Shown here: positions 1 to 6,050 of the stretch, piece by piece
How positions within the stretch are numbered: the first letter of the stretch is position 1
Layout: the number at the start of each line of letters is the position of its first letter
From: Fidelibacterota bacterium
GTDB taxonomy: Bacteria > Fidelibacterota > UBA8477 > JABMPR01
NCBI GenBank assembly: GCA_030596225.1
Contig: JAUVKO010000128.1
Span: 1-6,526 of the forward strand
Length of the DNA stretch: 6,526 nt
Direction of reading: 5' to 3'
Notes under the pieces: model-generated
The model's database searches: none
What the model saw: the letters and a program-made list of their open reading frames with translations, nothing else
What the model was told of the DNA's origin: nothing
Translations under genes and position numbers: made by a program

Positions 1-1
1 A

Positions 2-256
2 GAGCTGTTTACCGGCACACTGAATACTTCGGCTATTTATCCTCGGGAAGTGGTTCAAAAAGTTTTGGATTATGATGCCGTCAATGTAATTCTGGTTCAT
101 AACCATCCTTCAGGTGGTCTCACACCGTCCAGTAGTGATCGCGCTGTAACCAAAAAACTACAAACAGCTCTCTCTGCCATTGATGTTGACATTCTTGATC
201 ATCTCATTGTTGGTGGAAACGAGTTCTTTTCATTCGCAGATCATCGCTTGTTATAA
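2..256 (+). CDS. radC: RadC/JAB (MPN+) domain protein, C-terminal part, 5' end outside the window
   Basis: The frame is open from base 2 to the TAA at 254-256 and gives 84 residues, so the gene begins upstream of the window. The GTG at base 50 lies inside the domain and is not a real start. The fragment carries the JAMM-type metal motif: the segment VHNHPSGG has histidines at bases 98-100 and 104-106 and a serine at 110-112, with the matching aspartate (SSSD) at 137-139. It ends with the typical RadC tail (LDHLIVGG...FSF). The family, formerly called DNA repair protein RadC (DUF2466), has a zinc-hydrolase-like fold but no agreed cellular role; an original link to DNA repair was not upheld. 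The missing part should hold a helix-hairpin-helix region and the catalytic glutamate. Family assignment is firm and function is not. It appears unrelated to the genes that follow. Confidence 0.9.
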   Translation, partial: ELFTGTLNTSAIYPREVVQKVLDYDAVNVILVHNHPSGGLTPSSSDRAVTKKLQTALSAIDVDILDHLIVGGNEFFSFADHRLL

Positions 257-316
257 AATGCCTGTTGGAGCTTTAAAATTCCACGCATATTTATAGACGT
301 TCTGCTAAAGTTAACA

Positions 317-349
317 CTTTTTGTTAGTTAGTAACATTAACAAACAAAG
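317..349. repeat. AT-rich inverted repeat upstream of pta
   Basis: The arm CTTTTTGTTA (317-326) pairs with TAACAAACAAAG (338-349) if a 2-nt bulge is allowed, leaving an 11-nt loop. A second nested pairing, TGTTA (322-326) with TAACA (332-336), and a GTTAAC at 310-315 give a cluster of TTAACA-like half-sites. No T-run follows, so it is not a convincing terminator for the RadC gene. It could be a regulator-binding region or simply AT-rich chance structure. Confidence 0.3.
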
Positions 350-350
350 C

Positions 351-379
351 TTGGATCACTTGTCTAGACATGTTATCCT
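351..379 (+). promoter_or_regulatory. possible pta promoter
   Basis: A TTGGAT hexamer (351-356) and a TATCCT hexamer (374-379) are separated by 17 bp, which is the sigma-70 spacing. Both boxes match consensus only partly (3/6 and 4/6). Transcription would start near base 386, leaving a short leader of about 25 nt before the pta ATG. A CATAAT at 385-390 is a better -10 but has no well-spaced -35 and would start transcription on top of the ribosome-binding site. The call is weak and is supported mainly by its position around the palindrome at 358-373. Confidence 0.25.
358..373. promoter_or_regulatory. 16-bp palindrome, candidate GntR/HutC (NagR/DasR-like) operator
   Basis: The sequence ACTTGTCTAGACATGT is symmetric at 14 of 16 positions, with a perfect 10-bp core TGTCTAGACA at 361-370. 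HutC-subfamily regulators of the GntR family bind GT-n-TA-n-AC sites, and the known DasR/NagR sites centre on TGGTCTAGACCA. This site has the GTCTAGAC core intact and differs in the flanking GG/CC positions. It lies 37 bp upstream of the pta start and inside the spacer of the possible promoter, where a bound repressor would block transcription. A regulator of this subfamily is encoded at 3279-4046. I did not find a second copy before the acyl carrier protein gene. Confidence 0.45.
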
Positions 380-410
380 CTATGCATAATTGAAAATCAG
401 AGGTTGTTAT

Positions 411-1397
411 ATGGATATTATCCAGAAATTCATTAAAAATGCCCAGGATAATCCTGCCCGACTGGTATACCCGGAGGCAACTGATCCACGTATTCTTGAA
501 TCAGTTGTAAAGGTTCGCGATCTTTGTATCGCTCAACCTATTCTGGTGGGAAACCAGGATGAGGTTGTGGCTCTCGCTAATAATTTGGGTCTTTCGCTTG
601 CCGGAATTGAAATTGTTGACAGCAAGCAGGATTCCCGACTTGAAACTTATGCCCATATATATGCTCAACGACGTAATATGCGCGAAGCCATTGCTAAGAA
701 ATTGGTGCGGAAACCCTTACCCTTCGGTGGTATGATGGTAAGCGAGGGTGATGCAGACGGTATGGTGGCCGGTGTGGCAACTGCTACTAGTATTGTGATT
801 CAAACTGCCACTTTGACCGTAGGCTTTCAAGAGGGACTCTCAACCCCATCCAGCTTTTTTATTATGATCATTCCTGAATTTCAAGGACAAGAAGACAAAA
901 TCTTCATTTTTGCTGATTCAGCAGTGAATATCCAACCCTCACCCCAACAATTAGCCGAAATTGCTATCGCTTCCGGCACCAATGCCAAAGCACTTCTGGG
1001 AATCGATCCAAAAATTGCCTTTCTCTCATTTTCAACAAAAGGTTCGGCTGGACATGTTGATGCTGATAAAGTGACTGAAGCACTTGCGCTAGCCCAAAAG
1101 ATAAATCCTGAATTTGACATGGATGGTGAGTTCCAGTTAGATGCTGCGATTATTCCAAAAGTAGCTGCCAAGAAAGTTAAGGAAAGCAGCGTAGCAGGCC
1201 AGGCCAATGTGCTGATCTTTCCGGATCTGGATGCTGGAAATATTGGTTACAAGCTGGTCCAATATATGGCCAACGCCAAAGCAATAGGTCCAATTTTGCA
1301 AGGATTTGCCAAACCGGTAAATGATATGAGCCGTGGCGCCAGCGTGGATGACCTTATTGCTGTCTCCGCCATTACCTCGGTACAGACGCGAAGATGA
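411..1397 (+). CDS. pta: phosphate acetyltransferase (phosphotransacetylase), short class
   Basis: Interconverts acetyl-CoA plus phosphate and acetyl phosphate plus CoA in the cytoplasm, as the partner of acetate kinase. The 328-residue product is the length of the short PTA class without the N-terminal DRTGG/CobQ-like region of enterobacterial Pta. Family blocks visible include VYPEATDPRIL near the N-terminus, GDADGMVAG, FADSAVN, FSTKGSA, FPDLDAGNIGYKLVQ and PVNDMSRGAS. Ser307, Arg308 and Asp314 line up with the catalytic Ser309, Arg310 and Asp316 of the Methanosarcina enzyme. I chose the ATG at 411 because AGAGG (399-403) sits 7 nt upstream; an in-frame TTG at 390 would add seven residues outside the family. 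It is followed by ackA after 223 bp, a wider gap than in most pta-ackA pairs. A palindrome at 358-373 may place it under GntR-type control. Confidence 0.96.
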   Translation: MDIIQKFIKNAQDNPARLVYPEATDPRILESVVKVRDLCIAQPILVGNQDEVVALANNLGLSLAGIEIVDSKQDSRLETYAHIYAQRRNMREAIAKKLVRKPLPFGGMMVSEGDADGMVAGVATATSIVIQTATLTVGFQEGLSTPSSFFIMIIPEFQGQEDKIFIFADSAVNIQPSPQQLAEIAIASGTNAKALLGIDPKIAFLSFSTKGSAGHVDADKVTEALALAQKINPEFDMDGEFQLDAAIIPKVAAKKVKESSVAGQANVLIFPDLDAGNIGYKLVQYMANAKAIGPILQGFAKPVNDMSRGASVDDLIAVSAITSVQTRR

Positions 1398-1533
1398 TAA
1401 ATCTTTCCTCCCCTCTCGCCAGTCTACGCTCTTCGAGCTACGCCCGACAGGCAGAGTACGCGGAGACGCAAAGCTGTTTTTTGTTGGCTATATTTTCCAA
1501 TGCTTTTTCCACCCGGTCAATCTCTGCGCCTTT

Positions 1534-1565
1534 GCCTGCCCGCACGAAGTTATACGCAGGCGGGC
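1534..1565. repeat. GC-rich hairpin between pta and ackA
   Basis: GCCTGCCCGC (1534-1543) pairs with GCAGGCGGGC (1556-1565) around a 12-nt loop. The 10-bp stem has one T-G wobble and one C-A mismatch. No T-tract follows it, so it is unlikely to be a classical intrinsic terminator. It could adjust the pta:ackA transcript ratio by stabilising or processing mRNA, or be part of a mobile intergenic repeat. Confidence 0.5.
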
Positions 1566-1599
1566 GATCTTTGCGAGATGACACAATTAAAATTAACAC

Positions 1600-1618
1600 T
1601 GATAGCTCGAAAGTATCA
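1600..1618 (+). promoter_or_regulatory. weak ribosome-binding region of ackA within a short inverted repeat
   Basis: No GGAG-type Shine-Dalgarno site precedes the ackA ATG. The best match is GAAAG at 1609-1613, 7 nt from the start. It lies in the 9-nt loop between TGATA (1600-1604) and TATCA (1614-1618). The start itself is secure from the protein alignment, so ackA is translated either from a weak site or by coupling and AT-rich initiation. The inverted repeat is short and may be chance. Confidence 0.3.
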
Positions 1619-1620
1619 AA

Positions 1621-2814
1621 ATGAAAATACTGGTCTTTAATTGTGGTAGCTCTTCAATCAAATTCAAACTTTTTCTTATGCCTGATGAACAGGTTCTAGC
1701 CGAAGGCATGATTCAAAGGGTTGGCAAAGAAGATGCCATGGCATCTTTTAAAACACCTCAGTGCAACTTTGACATTAATCAGGCAATTGCAGATTACCCA
1801 AGTGGTTTTGCCGTTATTCGAGACATGCTGCTCGACCCGAAGAACGGCGTCATCTCAACGCTTTCTGAGATTAATGCCTGTGGTCATCGTGTAGTTCATG
1901 GAGGTGAAGACTTTAGTGGTTCTATGCCCATAAATGATGAACTTGAGAGTGGTATTAAGTCAGTTTTTGAGCTAGCACCACTACACAATCCACCCAATCT
2001 CACCGGCATTCAAGAAGCACAGCATATGTTTGGAGCAATTCCTCAAATTGCCTGCTTTGACACGGCCTTTCATCAATCAATTCCTGAGATAGCTTATCGC
2101 TATGCCTTACCGGAAGCTCTTTATACAGATCATAGAATTCGACGTTATGGTTTTCATGGAATGTCCCACCGATTTGTAGCTCGCAAAGCAGCAAAAATGC
2201 TGGGAAGGCATAAATATGTCGTTAATCTGATCACTTGTCATCTGGGGAATGGAAGCTCTGTAGCAGCCATCCGTGATGGGCATTCAGTAGATACTAGCAT
2301 GGGACTCACGCCTCTTGAGGGACTGGTTATGGGTACCCGCAGCGGGGATCTAGATCCGGGTATTCTCTTTTATCTTCAGCGAAAGGGCTATGATGCAGAT
2401 AGTCTTGATAATTTATTAAATAAAGAGTCTGGCCTTTTAGGTGTATCCGGCAGTTCCAATGATGTACGTGACTTGGAATTGAAGGCAGATGCCGGTGATG
2501 AAAAAGCCGCTTTAGCCCTGGATATCTTTGCCTATCGGATCAAAAAATATATCGGTGCTTATCTGGCTGTATTAAATCGCGTAGATGCTCTTGTCTTTAC
2601 TGGAGGCATTGGTGAAAATGGTATTGCTATGCGGACGCGTATTCTGGCTGATATGGATCAGCTTGGGATTATTGTAGATGAAACCAGAAATATGATCCAT
2701 GCGGGCATTTCCGGCGAAATTCAGGCACCAACATCCCGTATTAAAATATTTATAATTTTAACCAATGAAGAATTGGCCATAGCCCGTGATACCTATTCAC
2801 TCTCTAGCCAATAA
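1621..2814 (+). CDS. ackA: acetate kinase
   Basis: Transfers phosphate between acetyl phosphate and ADP, making ATP and acetate in fermentation; the reverse direction activates acetate. The 397-residue product has the normal family length. The ASKHA-fold signatures are visible: N-terminal VFNCGSSSIKF with Asn7, HRVVHGG with Arg90, ACFDTAFH with Asp147, GFHGMSHRFV with His179, HLGNGSSVAAI, GTRSGDLDPG with Arg240, FTGGIGENG, and NEELAIARDT with Glu383. These residues correspond, with a constant offset of one, to the Asn7, Arg91, Asp148, His180, Arg241 and Glu384 active-site positions of the Methanosarcina enzyme. The ATG at 1621 gives the canonical MKILVFNCGSSS start despite a poor ribosome-binding site. 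With pta it forms the acetyl-CoA/acetate pathway. No frameshift or missing motif is seen. Confidence 0.98.
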   Translation: MKILVFNCGSSSIKFKLFLMPDEQVLAEGMIQRVGKEDAMASFKTPQCNFDINQAIADYPSGFAVIRDMLLDPKNGVISTLSEINACGHRVVHGGEDFSGSMPINDELESGIKSVFELAPLHNPPNLTGIQEAQHMFGAIPQIACFDTAFHQSIPEIAYRYALPEALYTDHRIRRYGFHGMSHRFVARKAAKMLGRHKYVVNLITCHLGNGSSVAAIRDGHSVDTSMGLTPLEGLVMGTRSGDLDPGILFYLQRKGYDADSLDNLLNKESGLLGVSGSSNDVRDLELKADAGDEKAALALDIFAYRIKKYIGAYLAVLNRVDALVFTGGIGENGIAMRTRILADMDQLGIIVDETRNMIHAGISGEIQAPTSRIKIFIILTNEELAIARDTYSLSSQ

Positions 2815-2910
2815 ATATGTTAATATCTATAATTCTAATTTCTGCAAATAGGTTAAATCCAAAATTGCGCTATCGTCATAACGGTGTCAATCTCAGATCA
2901 ACTTTTTTTT

Positions 2911-2986
2911 GTCTTCGCGAGCGAATAAAAAGAGCGTGGCGATCTCAAGTCCGAGATTGCTTCGTCATTTCACTCCTCGCAAAGAC
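2911..2986. repeat. imperfect inverted repeat of about 76 bp (REP-like intergenic element)
   Basis: The outer arms GTCTTCGCGAG (2911-2921) and CTCGCAAAGAC (2976-2986) are complementary at 10 of 11 positions. The inner arms GCGATCTC (2939-2946) and GAGATTGC (2953-2960) match at 7 of 8 around the 6-nt loop AAGTCC. The middle of the stem is poorly matched. The sequence strongly recalls a family of dispersed intergenic palindromes of the form GTC-TTGCGAG...GCAATCTC...GAGATTGC...CTCGCAA-GAC found in many bacterial phyla. It begins directly after a T8 tract (2903-2910). A CAATCTCAGATC at 2888-2899 may be the remains of a neighbouring copy. It lies between the ackA stop and the acyl carrier protein operon. 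Copy number in this genome cannot be seen from the window. Confidence 0.75.
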
Positions 2987-3032
2987 GGATTAGATACACC
3001 TATGTGCGGGTTAAAAAATGCAGGAGTCCAAT

Positions 3033-3272
3033 ATGTCCACATTAGATCGAATTAAAAATGTTGCAGTAGAACTATTAAAGATCGAAGCTGATCGGGTTCA
3101 GGAAACATCTCGTTTCGTTGAAGACCTGGGAGCCGATTCCATGCAGTCAATTGAGCTGGTGGCTGCTTTTGAAGAAGAGTTTGATATCGAAATGGATGAA
3201 GATGCCGCTCTTGCAGTAAAGACAGTGATCGACGCTGTTAAATTTATCGATAAGGTTCTTGCCGAGGGCTAA
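3033..3272 (+). CDS. acyl carrier protein (stand-alone, AcpP-like)
   Basis: A small acidic four-helix carrier protein whose serine is modified with 4'-phosphopantetheine and carries acyl groups as thioesters. The 79-residue product matches the family length. The attachment site is Ser36 in the segment DLGADSMQSIELV, where AcpP proteins usually have DSLDTVELV, so the two residues after Ser-Met (Gln-Ser) are not the usual Asp-Thr/Ser. The acidic helix II/III region (FEEEFDIEMDEDAA) is typical. I chose the ATG at 3033 because AGGAG (3022-3026) is 6 nt upstream; the in-frame ATG at 3018 lies before this site. There is no fabF, fabG or other fatty-acid gene beside it. It leads a probable operon with a GntR regulator 6 bp downstream, so it may be a specialised carrier and not the housekeeping AcpP. 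I give no symbol for that reason. Confidence 0.93.
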   Translation: MSTLDRIKNVAVELLKIEADRVQETSRFVEDLGADSMQSIELVAAFEEEFDIEMDEDAALAVKTVIDAVKFIDKVLAEG

Positions 3273-3278
3273 GTAATT

Positions 3279-4046
3279 ATGAATCCTCCTGAACTCCTCC
3301 AGGGATCCCATATTGATAAGAGTAGTTTTATTCCACTCTATATTCAGGTGCGGGATATCCTAAAAGACCTGATCAATACAGGAAAACTAAAGCCTGGTGA
3401 TCGGATACCCAGCGAGAATGAGTTATCGTCTGTTTTTAATATCAGTCGTATGACAGTCCGCCAAGCCATTCAAGAGTTATTACGCGAGGGGTTTATCAAT
3501 ATCAAACGGGGTGAAGGCACTTTTGTAAACTCGGTTCCTCACACTCAGATGCTTCTTAAACTCGAGGGATTCTCATCGGAAATGGCTAAGTTGGGATATC
3601 GCAGTCACTCACGAGTTTTGAATATTCAAAAAATCGAATCTTTCGATTCATATGAAATGGCATATTCCGGACTGGGCAAGCCACCGGGCGAACCTCTTGT
3701 ACGCATCCAACGTATACGCTATGTTGAAGATACCCCTTTTGCACTAGAGACCTCTTTTCTGTCGTATCGAACCGGACTTGGACTCATGGAGCCGGGGATG
3801 GCAGACGATATGTCCATTTATAATTACATCGAGAATGAATTGCATATCCGTTTATCGAGAGCGGATCATGTCATTCAGCCCGGACTAGCTAATGATGAGA
3901 TTTCAACTCATCTGGAGATCGAGACCGGCAGTCCAATACTAAAACTACATGGCACAACCTTTTCCATGACAAATAAACCCATAGAATACCTGGAAGGGAT
4001 CTATCGGGGTGACAAGTATGAACTCAAGGTTGTGATCACTAAATAG
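3279..4046 (+). CDS. GntR-family (HutC subfamily) transcriptional regulator with UTRA domain, NagR/DasR-like
   Basis: DNA-binding regulator that responds to a small-molecule ligand. An N-terminal winged helix-turn-helix spans about residues 19-85: PLYIQVRDIL, GDRIPSENEL (41-49), the recognition helix around SRMTVRQAI (56-64) and the wing RGEGTFV (77-83). A UTRA ligand-binding domain fills about residues 92-250, with the typical FALETSFL and PIEYLEGIYRGDKYEL segments. The length of 255 residues is usual for the subfamily. The ATG at 3279 is 6 bp after the carrier protein stop, and GAGGG (3264-3268) inside that gene can serve as ribosome-binding site. Location upstream of nagB suggests the ligand is glucosamine-6-phosphate or N-acetylglucosamine-6-phosphate, as for NagR/YvoA and DasR, but other UTRA proteins sense different ligands. 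The palindrome at 358-373 is a candidate target. Confidence 0.93.
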   Translation: MNPPELLQGSHIDKSSFIPLYIQVRDILKDLINTGKLKPGDRIPSENELSSVFNISRMTVRQAIQELLREGFINIKRGEGTFVNSVPHTQMLLKLEGFSSEMAKLGYRSHSRVLNIQKIESFDSYEMAYSGLGKPPGEPLVRIQRIRYVEDTPFALETSFLSYRTGLGLMEPGMADDMSIYNYIENELHIRLSRADHVIQPGLANDEISTHLEIETGSPILKLHGTTFSMTNKPIEYLEGIYRGDKYELKVVITK

Positions 4047-4057
4047 GAAAACGTATT

Positions 4058-6037
4058 ATGAGTAAGGAACAATATCTACCTTTAACCCATGAAGCCATCA
4101 GAATCCTTAAGAAAAATGGCTGCTGGTCAAGACATTGGTCCAAAATTGTAGTCTCAAAAGGTTTTGACCCCACCCGTATCGCCGGAACGATCTTTCGCGG
4201 AGAGGTTCGGATCGGTCGTTTGGATGGACATTTCATTCCTAAGGACGGTATTCGTCGATATGCCGGTATCTTTGATGCAAACCTCCACAATGTCACCATT
4301 GGTGATAACTGCCATATTTCCAATATTAATGGTTGGCTCTCAAATCTGAATATTGAGAATAATGTTCTGATAGAGAATGTTGGCTCAATTGTCTGTCAGG
4401 GAGAGACCTCTTTTGGAAATGGACACAGTATTGAAGTTTTGAATGAAGGTGGTGGTCGAGAATTAAAGATCACTGAGGTGACCAGTGCTCAAACCGCTTA
4501 TCTTACAACCTTATATCGACATGATACAGCCCTGGTCAAAGCACTGAATACAATTGCAGAGAATTATGCCACCAGCGTTCGCTCAGACCGAGCCACCATA
4601 GGTGAAGGAACCATCATTTTTCATTGCCAGAATATTATCAATGTAAAAGTTGGCAAGGGTGCGGTTTTACGTGGTGTCCAAAACCTGAAAGAAGGGTCTA
4701 TTGCTTCTGCATTGGATGCTTCCACTTTTGTTGGAGATGGCGTCATTGCAAAAGATTTTATCATCCAGAAAGGAGCTCATATTTCTGATGGAGCTATTTT
4801 ACATGGCTCTTTAATTGGTGAGGGCTCCAAGATCGGCAAACAGTTTTCTGCTGAAAACACGGTTCTCTTTTCTAATTCGGAAGGCTTTCATTCAGAGGTA
4901 TGTTCCATTTTCGGTGGTCCCTACACAGTCACCCATCACCGTTCCACTCTGTTGATTGCCGGGATGTTCTCATTTTTCAATGCCGGCAGTGGCACCAACC
5001 AGTCCAATCACATGTATAAGCTGGGACCATTGCATCAGGGAATTCTGGAGCGCGGCTGTAAAACCGGTTCTTCATCTTACCTTATGTGGCCCTCCCGGGT
5101 CGGAGCTTTTTCCGCCATTGTGGGTAAACATTACGCGAATTTTGACACTTCTGATTTTCCATTTTCCTACGTTAATGAGGATGGTGGTAAATCCACACTT
5201 GTCCCTGGAATGAATTTCTTTACTGTCGGCACCATGCGGGATGGATTAAAATGGCCAACTCGTGATCAACGCACCAATATCGACAAACTGGATCAGATCA
5301 TCTTCAATGTTTTGTCTCCTTACACTGGTCAAAAAATGATCAAAGGACAGGCGACTTTACTTGAACTCTATGCTAGTGCTGAAAGAAGTCAGGAATATGT
5401 GAGTCATCAGGGAATTCTGATTAAGCGTTTACTATTAAAAACCTGTAGTCGCTATTATCGCATGGCGTTGGAAAAATACTTCGGCGATGTTCTGGTAGCC
5501 CGACTGGCAAATGAAGCATATACCAATTTTGAAAGTTTTTGGGCATCAAAGCCAGAAAGCACTGATGGTCATGAGCCCTGGGTGGATATTTCCGGCTTGC
5601 TCTGCTCTAAGCCCAGGGTAGATACTCTCCTAGAGGCTATTAAAGCTGGACAAATATTAGATATGACCACCCTCCAGGCAGAATTTGAGAAAATCCACAG
5701 CAACTATACAACTGACGAATGGAGCTGGGTGCTTCAAACTCTACCTGCCGTCTTTGGATTCGACGCCTCAAAGATCAGCGTTGATGATCTACGGGCTGTC
5801 CTTGAAAAGTGGAAAATATCCTCAATAAAACTACTGAATATGGTGGAAATGGATGCTGCCAAGGAATTCGAGGGTAATGTTCGTATCGGTTTTGGTATTG
5901 ACGGTTATCAGGATCAGGATTTTGATGCCGTGCGTGGTGATTTCGAAACCAACACCTTTAAGCAACAACTGGATGAGATGAGACAACAGATCCACAGCGA
6001 TTTGGACCAAAGCCTTAACATCCTGAATAAATATTAA
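4058..6037 (+). CDS. DUF4954-type protein with left-handed beta-helix (hexapeptide) repeats, function unknown
   Basis: I recognise this 659-residue protein as resembling the DUF4954 family of about 660 residues known mainly from Bacteroides and relatives; no function is established. Two runs of hexapeptide-like repeats suggest a left-handed beta-helix as in LpxA, GlmU and sugar-nucleotide enzymes. The first is at about 42-135 (VRIGRLDG, VTIGDNCHIS, NIENNVLIENV), the second at about 178-285 (ATIGEGTIIF, VKVGKGAVLRG, SLIGEGSKIG). A helical insert lies between them. The most conserved-looking block, about 287-360, is rich in His, Asn, Ser and Gly: THHRS (292-296), GSGTNQSNHMYKLGPLHQG (310-328), CKTGSSSYLMWPS (334-346) and GKHYANF. 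The last 250 residues look alpha-helical. There is no signal peptide or membrane segment, so it is cytoplasmic. AGGA (4045-4048) serves the ATG at 4058. Its place between a sugar-responsive regulator and nagB suggests a role with amino sugars. Confidence 0.85.
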   Translation: MSKEQYLPLTHEAIRILKKNGCWSRHWSKIVVSKGFDPTRIAGTIFRGEVRIGRLDGHFIPKDGIRRYAGIFDANLHNVTIGDNCHISNINGWLSNLNIENNVLIENVGSIVCQGETSFGNGHSIEVLNEGGGRELKITEVTSAQTAYLTTLYRHDTALVKALNTIAENYATSVRSDRATIGEGTIIFHCQNIINVKVGKGAVLRGVQNLKEGSIASALDASTFVGDGVIAKDFIIQKGAHISDGAILHGSLIGEGSKIGKQFSAENTVLFSNSEGFHSEVCSIFGGPYTVTHHRSTLLIAGMFSFFNAGSGTNQSNHMYKLGPLHQGILERGCKTGSSSYLMWPSRVGAFSAIVGKHYANFDTSDFPFSYVNEDGGKSTLVPGMNFFTVGTMRDGLKWPTRDQRTNIDKLDQIIFNVLSPYTGQKMIKGQATLLELYASAERSQEYVSHQGILIKRLLLKTCSRYYRMALEKYFGDVLVARLANEAYTNFESFWASKPESTDGHEPWVDISGLLCSKPRVDTLLEAIKAGQILDMTTLQAEFEKIHSNYTTDEWSWVLQTLPAVFGFDASKISVDDLRAVLEKWKISSIKLLNMVEMDAAKEFEGNVRIGFGIDGYQDQDFDAVRGDFETNTFKQQLDEMRQQIHSDLDQSLNILNKY

Positions 6038-6040
6038 ACT

Positions 6041-6044
6041 GGAG
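6041..6044 (+). promoter_or_regulatory. ribosome-binding site of nagB
   Basis: GGAG lies 6 nt before the ATG at 6051 in the 13-bp gap after the beta-helix gene. It is the clearest Shine-Dalgarno site in the window and fixes the nagB start. Confidence 0.75.
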
Positions 6045-6050
6045 AAAATT

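Larger units (their letters stand above)
1398..1620. repeat. pta-ackA intergenic region with repeat-like, GC-richer segment
   Basis: This 223-bp gap differs in composition from the flanking genes and reads as a patchwork of short inverted segments. CGCGGAGA (1459-1466) can pair with TCTCTGCG (1521-1528), and a stronger hairpin lies at 1534-1565. Motifs such as TACGCGGAGACGCAAAG and CTCTGCGCCTTTGC resemble dispersed intergenic repeats seen in many bacterial genomes, but I cannot confirm copies elsewhere. Two overlapping + strand open frames cross it. They have no recognisable domain and one ends over the ackA start, so I do not call a gene. Confidence 0.45.

Noticed and set aside
390..410. Upstream TTG start for pta adding seven residues
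   Set aside because: The extension overlaps the AGAGG ribosome-binding site used by the ATG at 411 and does not belong to the family.
881..1207. Minus-strand open frame inside pta
   Set aside because: It lies wholly antisense to a gene with secure family motifs and shows no recognisable domain. The same holds for minus-strand frames at 2000-2194, 4039-4323, 5831-6073 and 6213-6479.
1333..1624. Two short + strand open frames across the pta-ackA gap
   Set aside because: They start inside pta or at its stop and run through repeat-like DNA. They are rich in Arg, Ser, Phe and Cys without a domain, and one overlaps the ackA start.
2884..2910. Possible intrinsic terminator after ackA, ending in a T8 tract
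   Set aside because: The sequence before the T-tract forms only a short, broken stem (GTCAATCTCAGATCAAC, 6 of 8 pairs with a single-base loop), too weak to call.
3018..3032. Upstream ATG start for the acyl carrier protein
   Set aside because: The AGGAG at 3022-3026 lies after this ATG and is well spaced for the ATG at 3033, which gives the normal family length.
4032..4039. Perfect palindrome GTGATCAC at the end of the regulator gene
   Set aside because: It is 8 bp, lies in coding sequence and encodes part of the C-terminal VIT; it does not fit the GT-n-TA-n-AC pattern, so chance is the simpler explanation.
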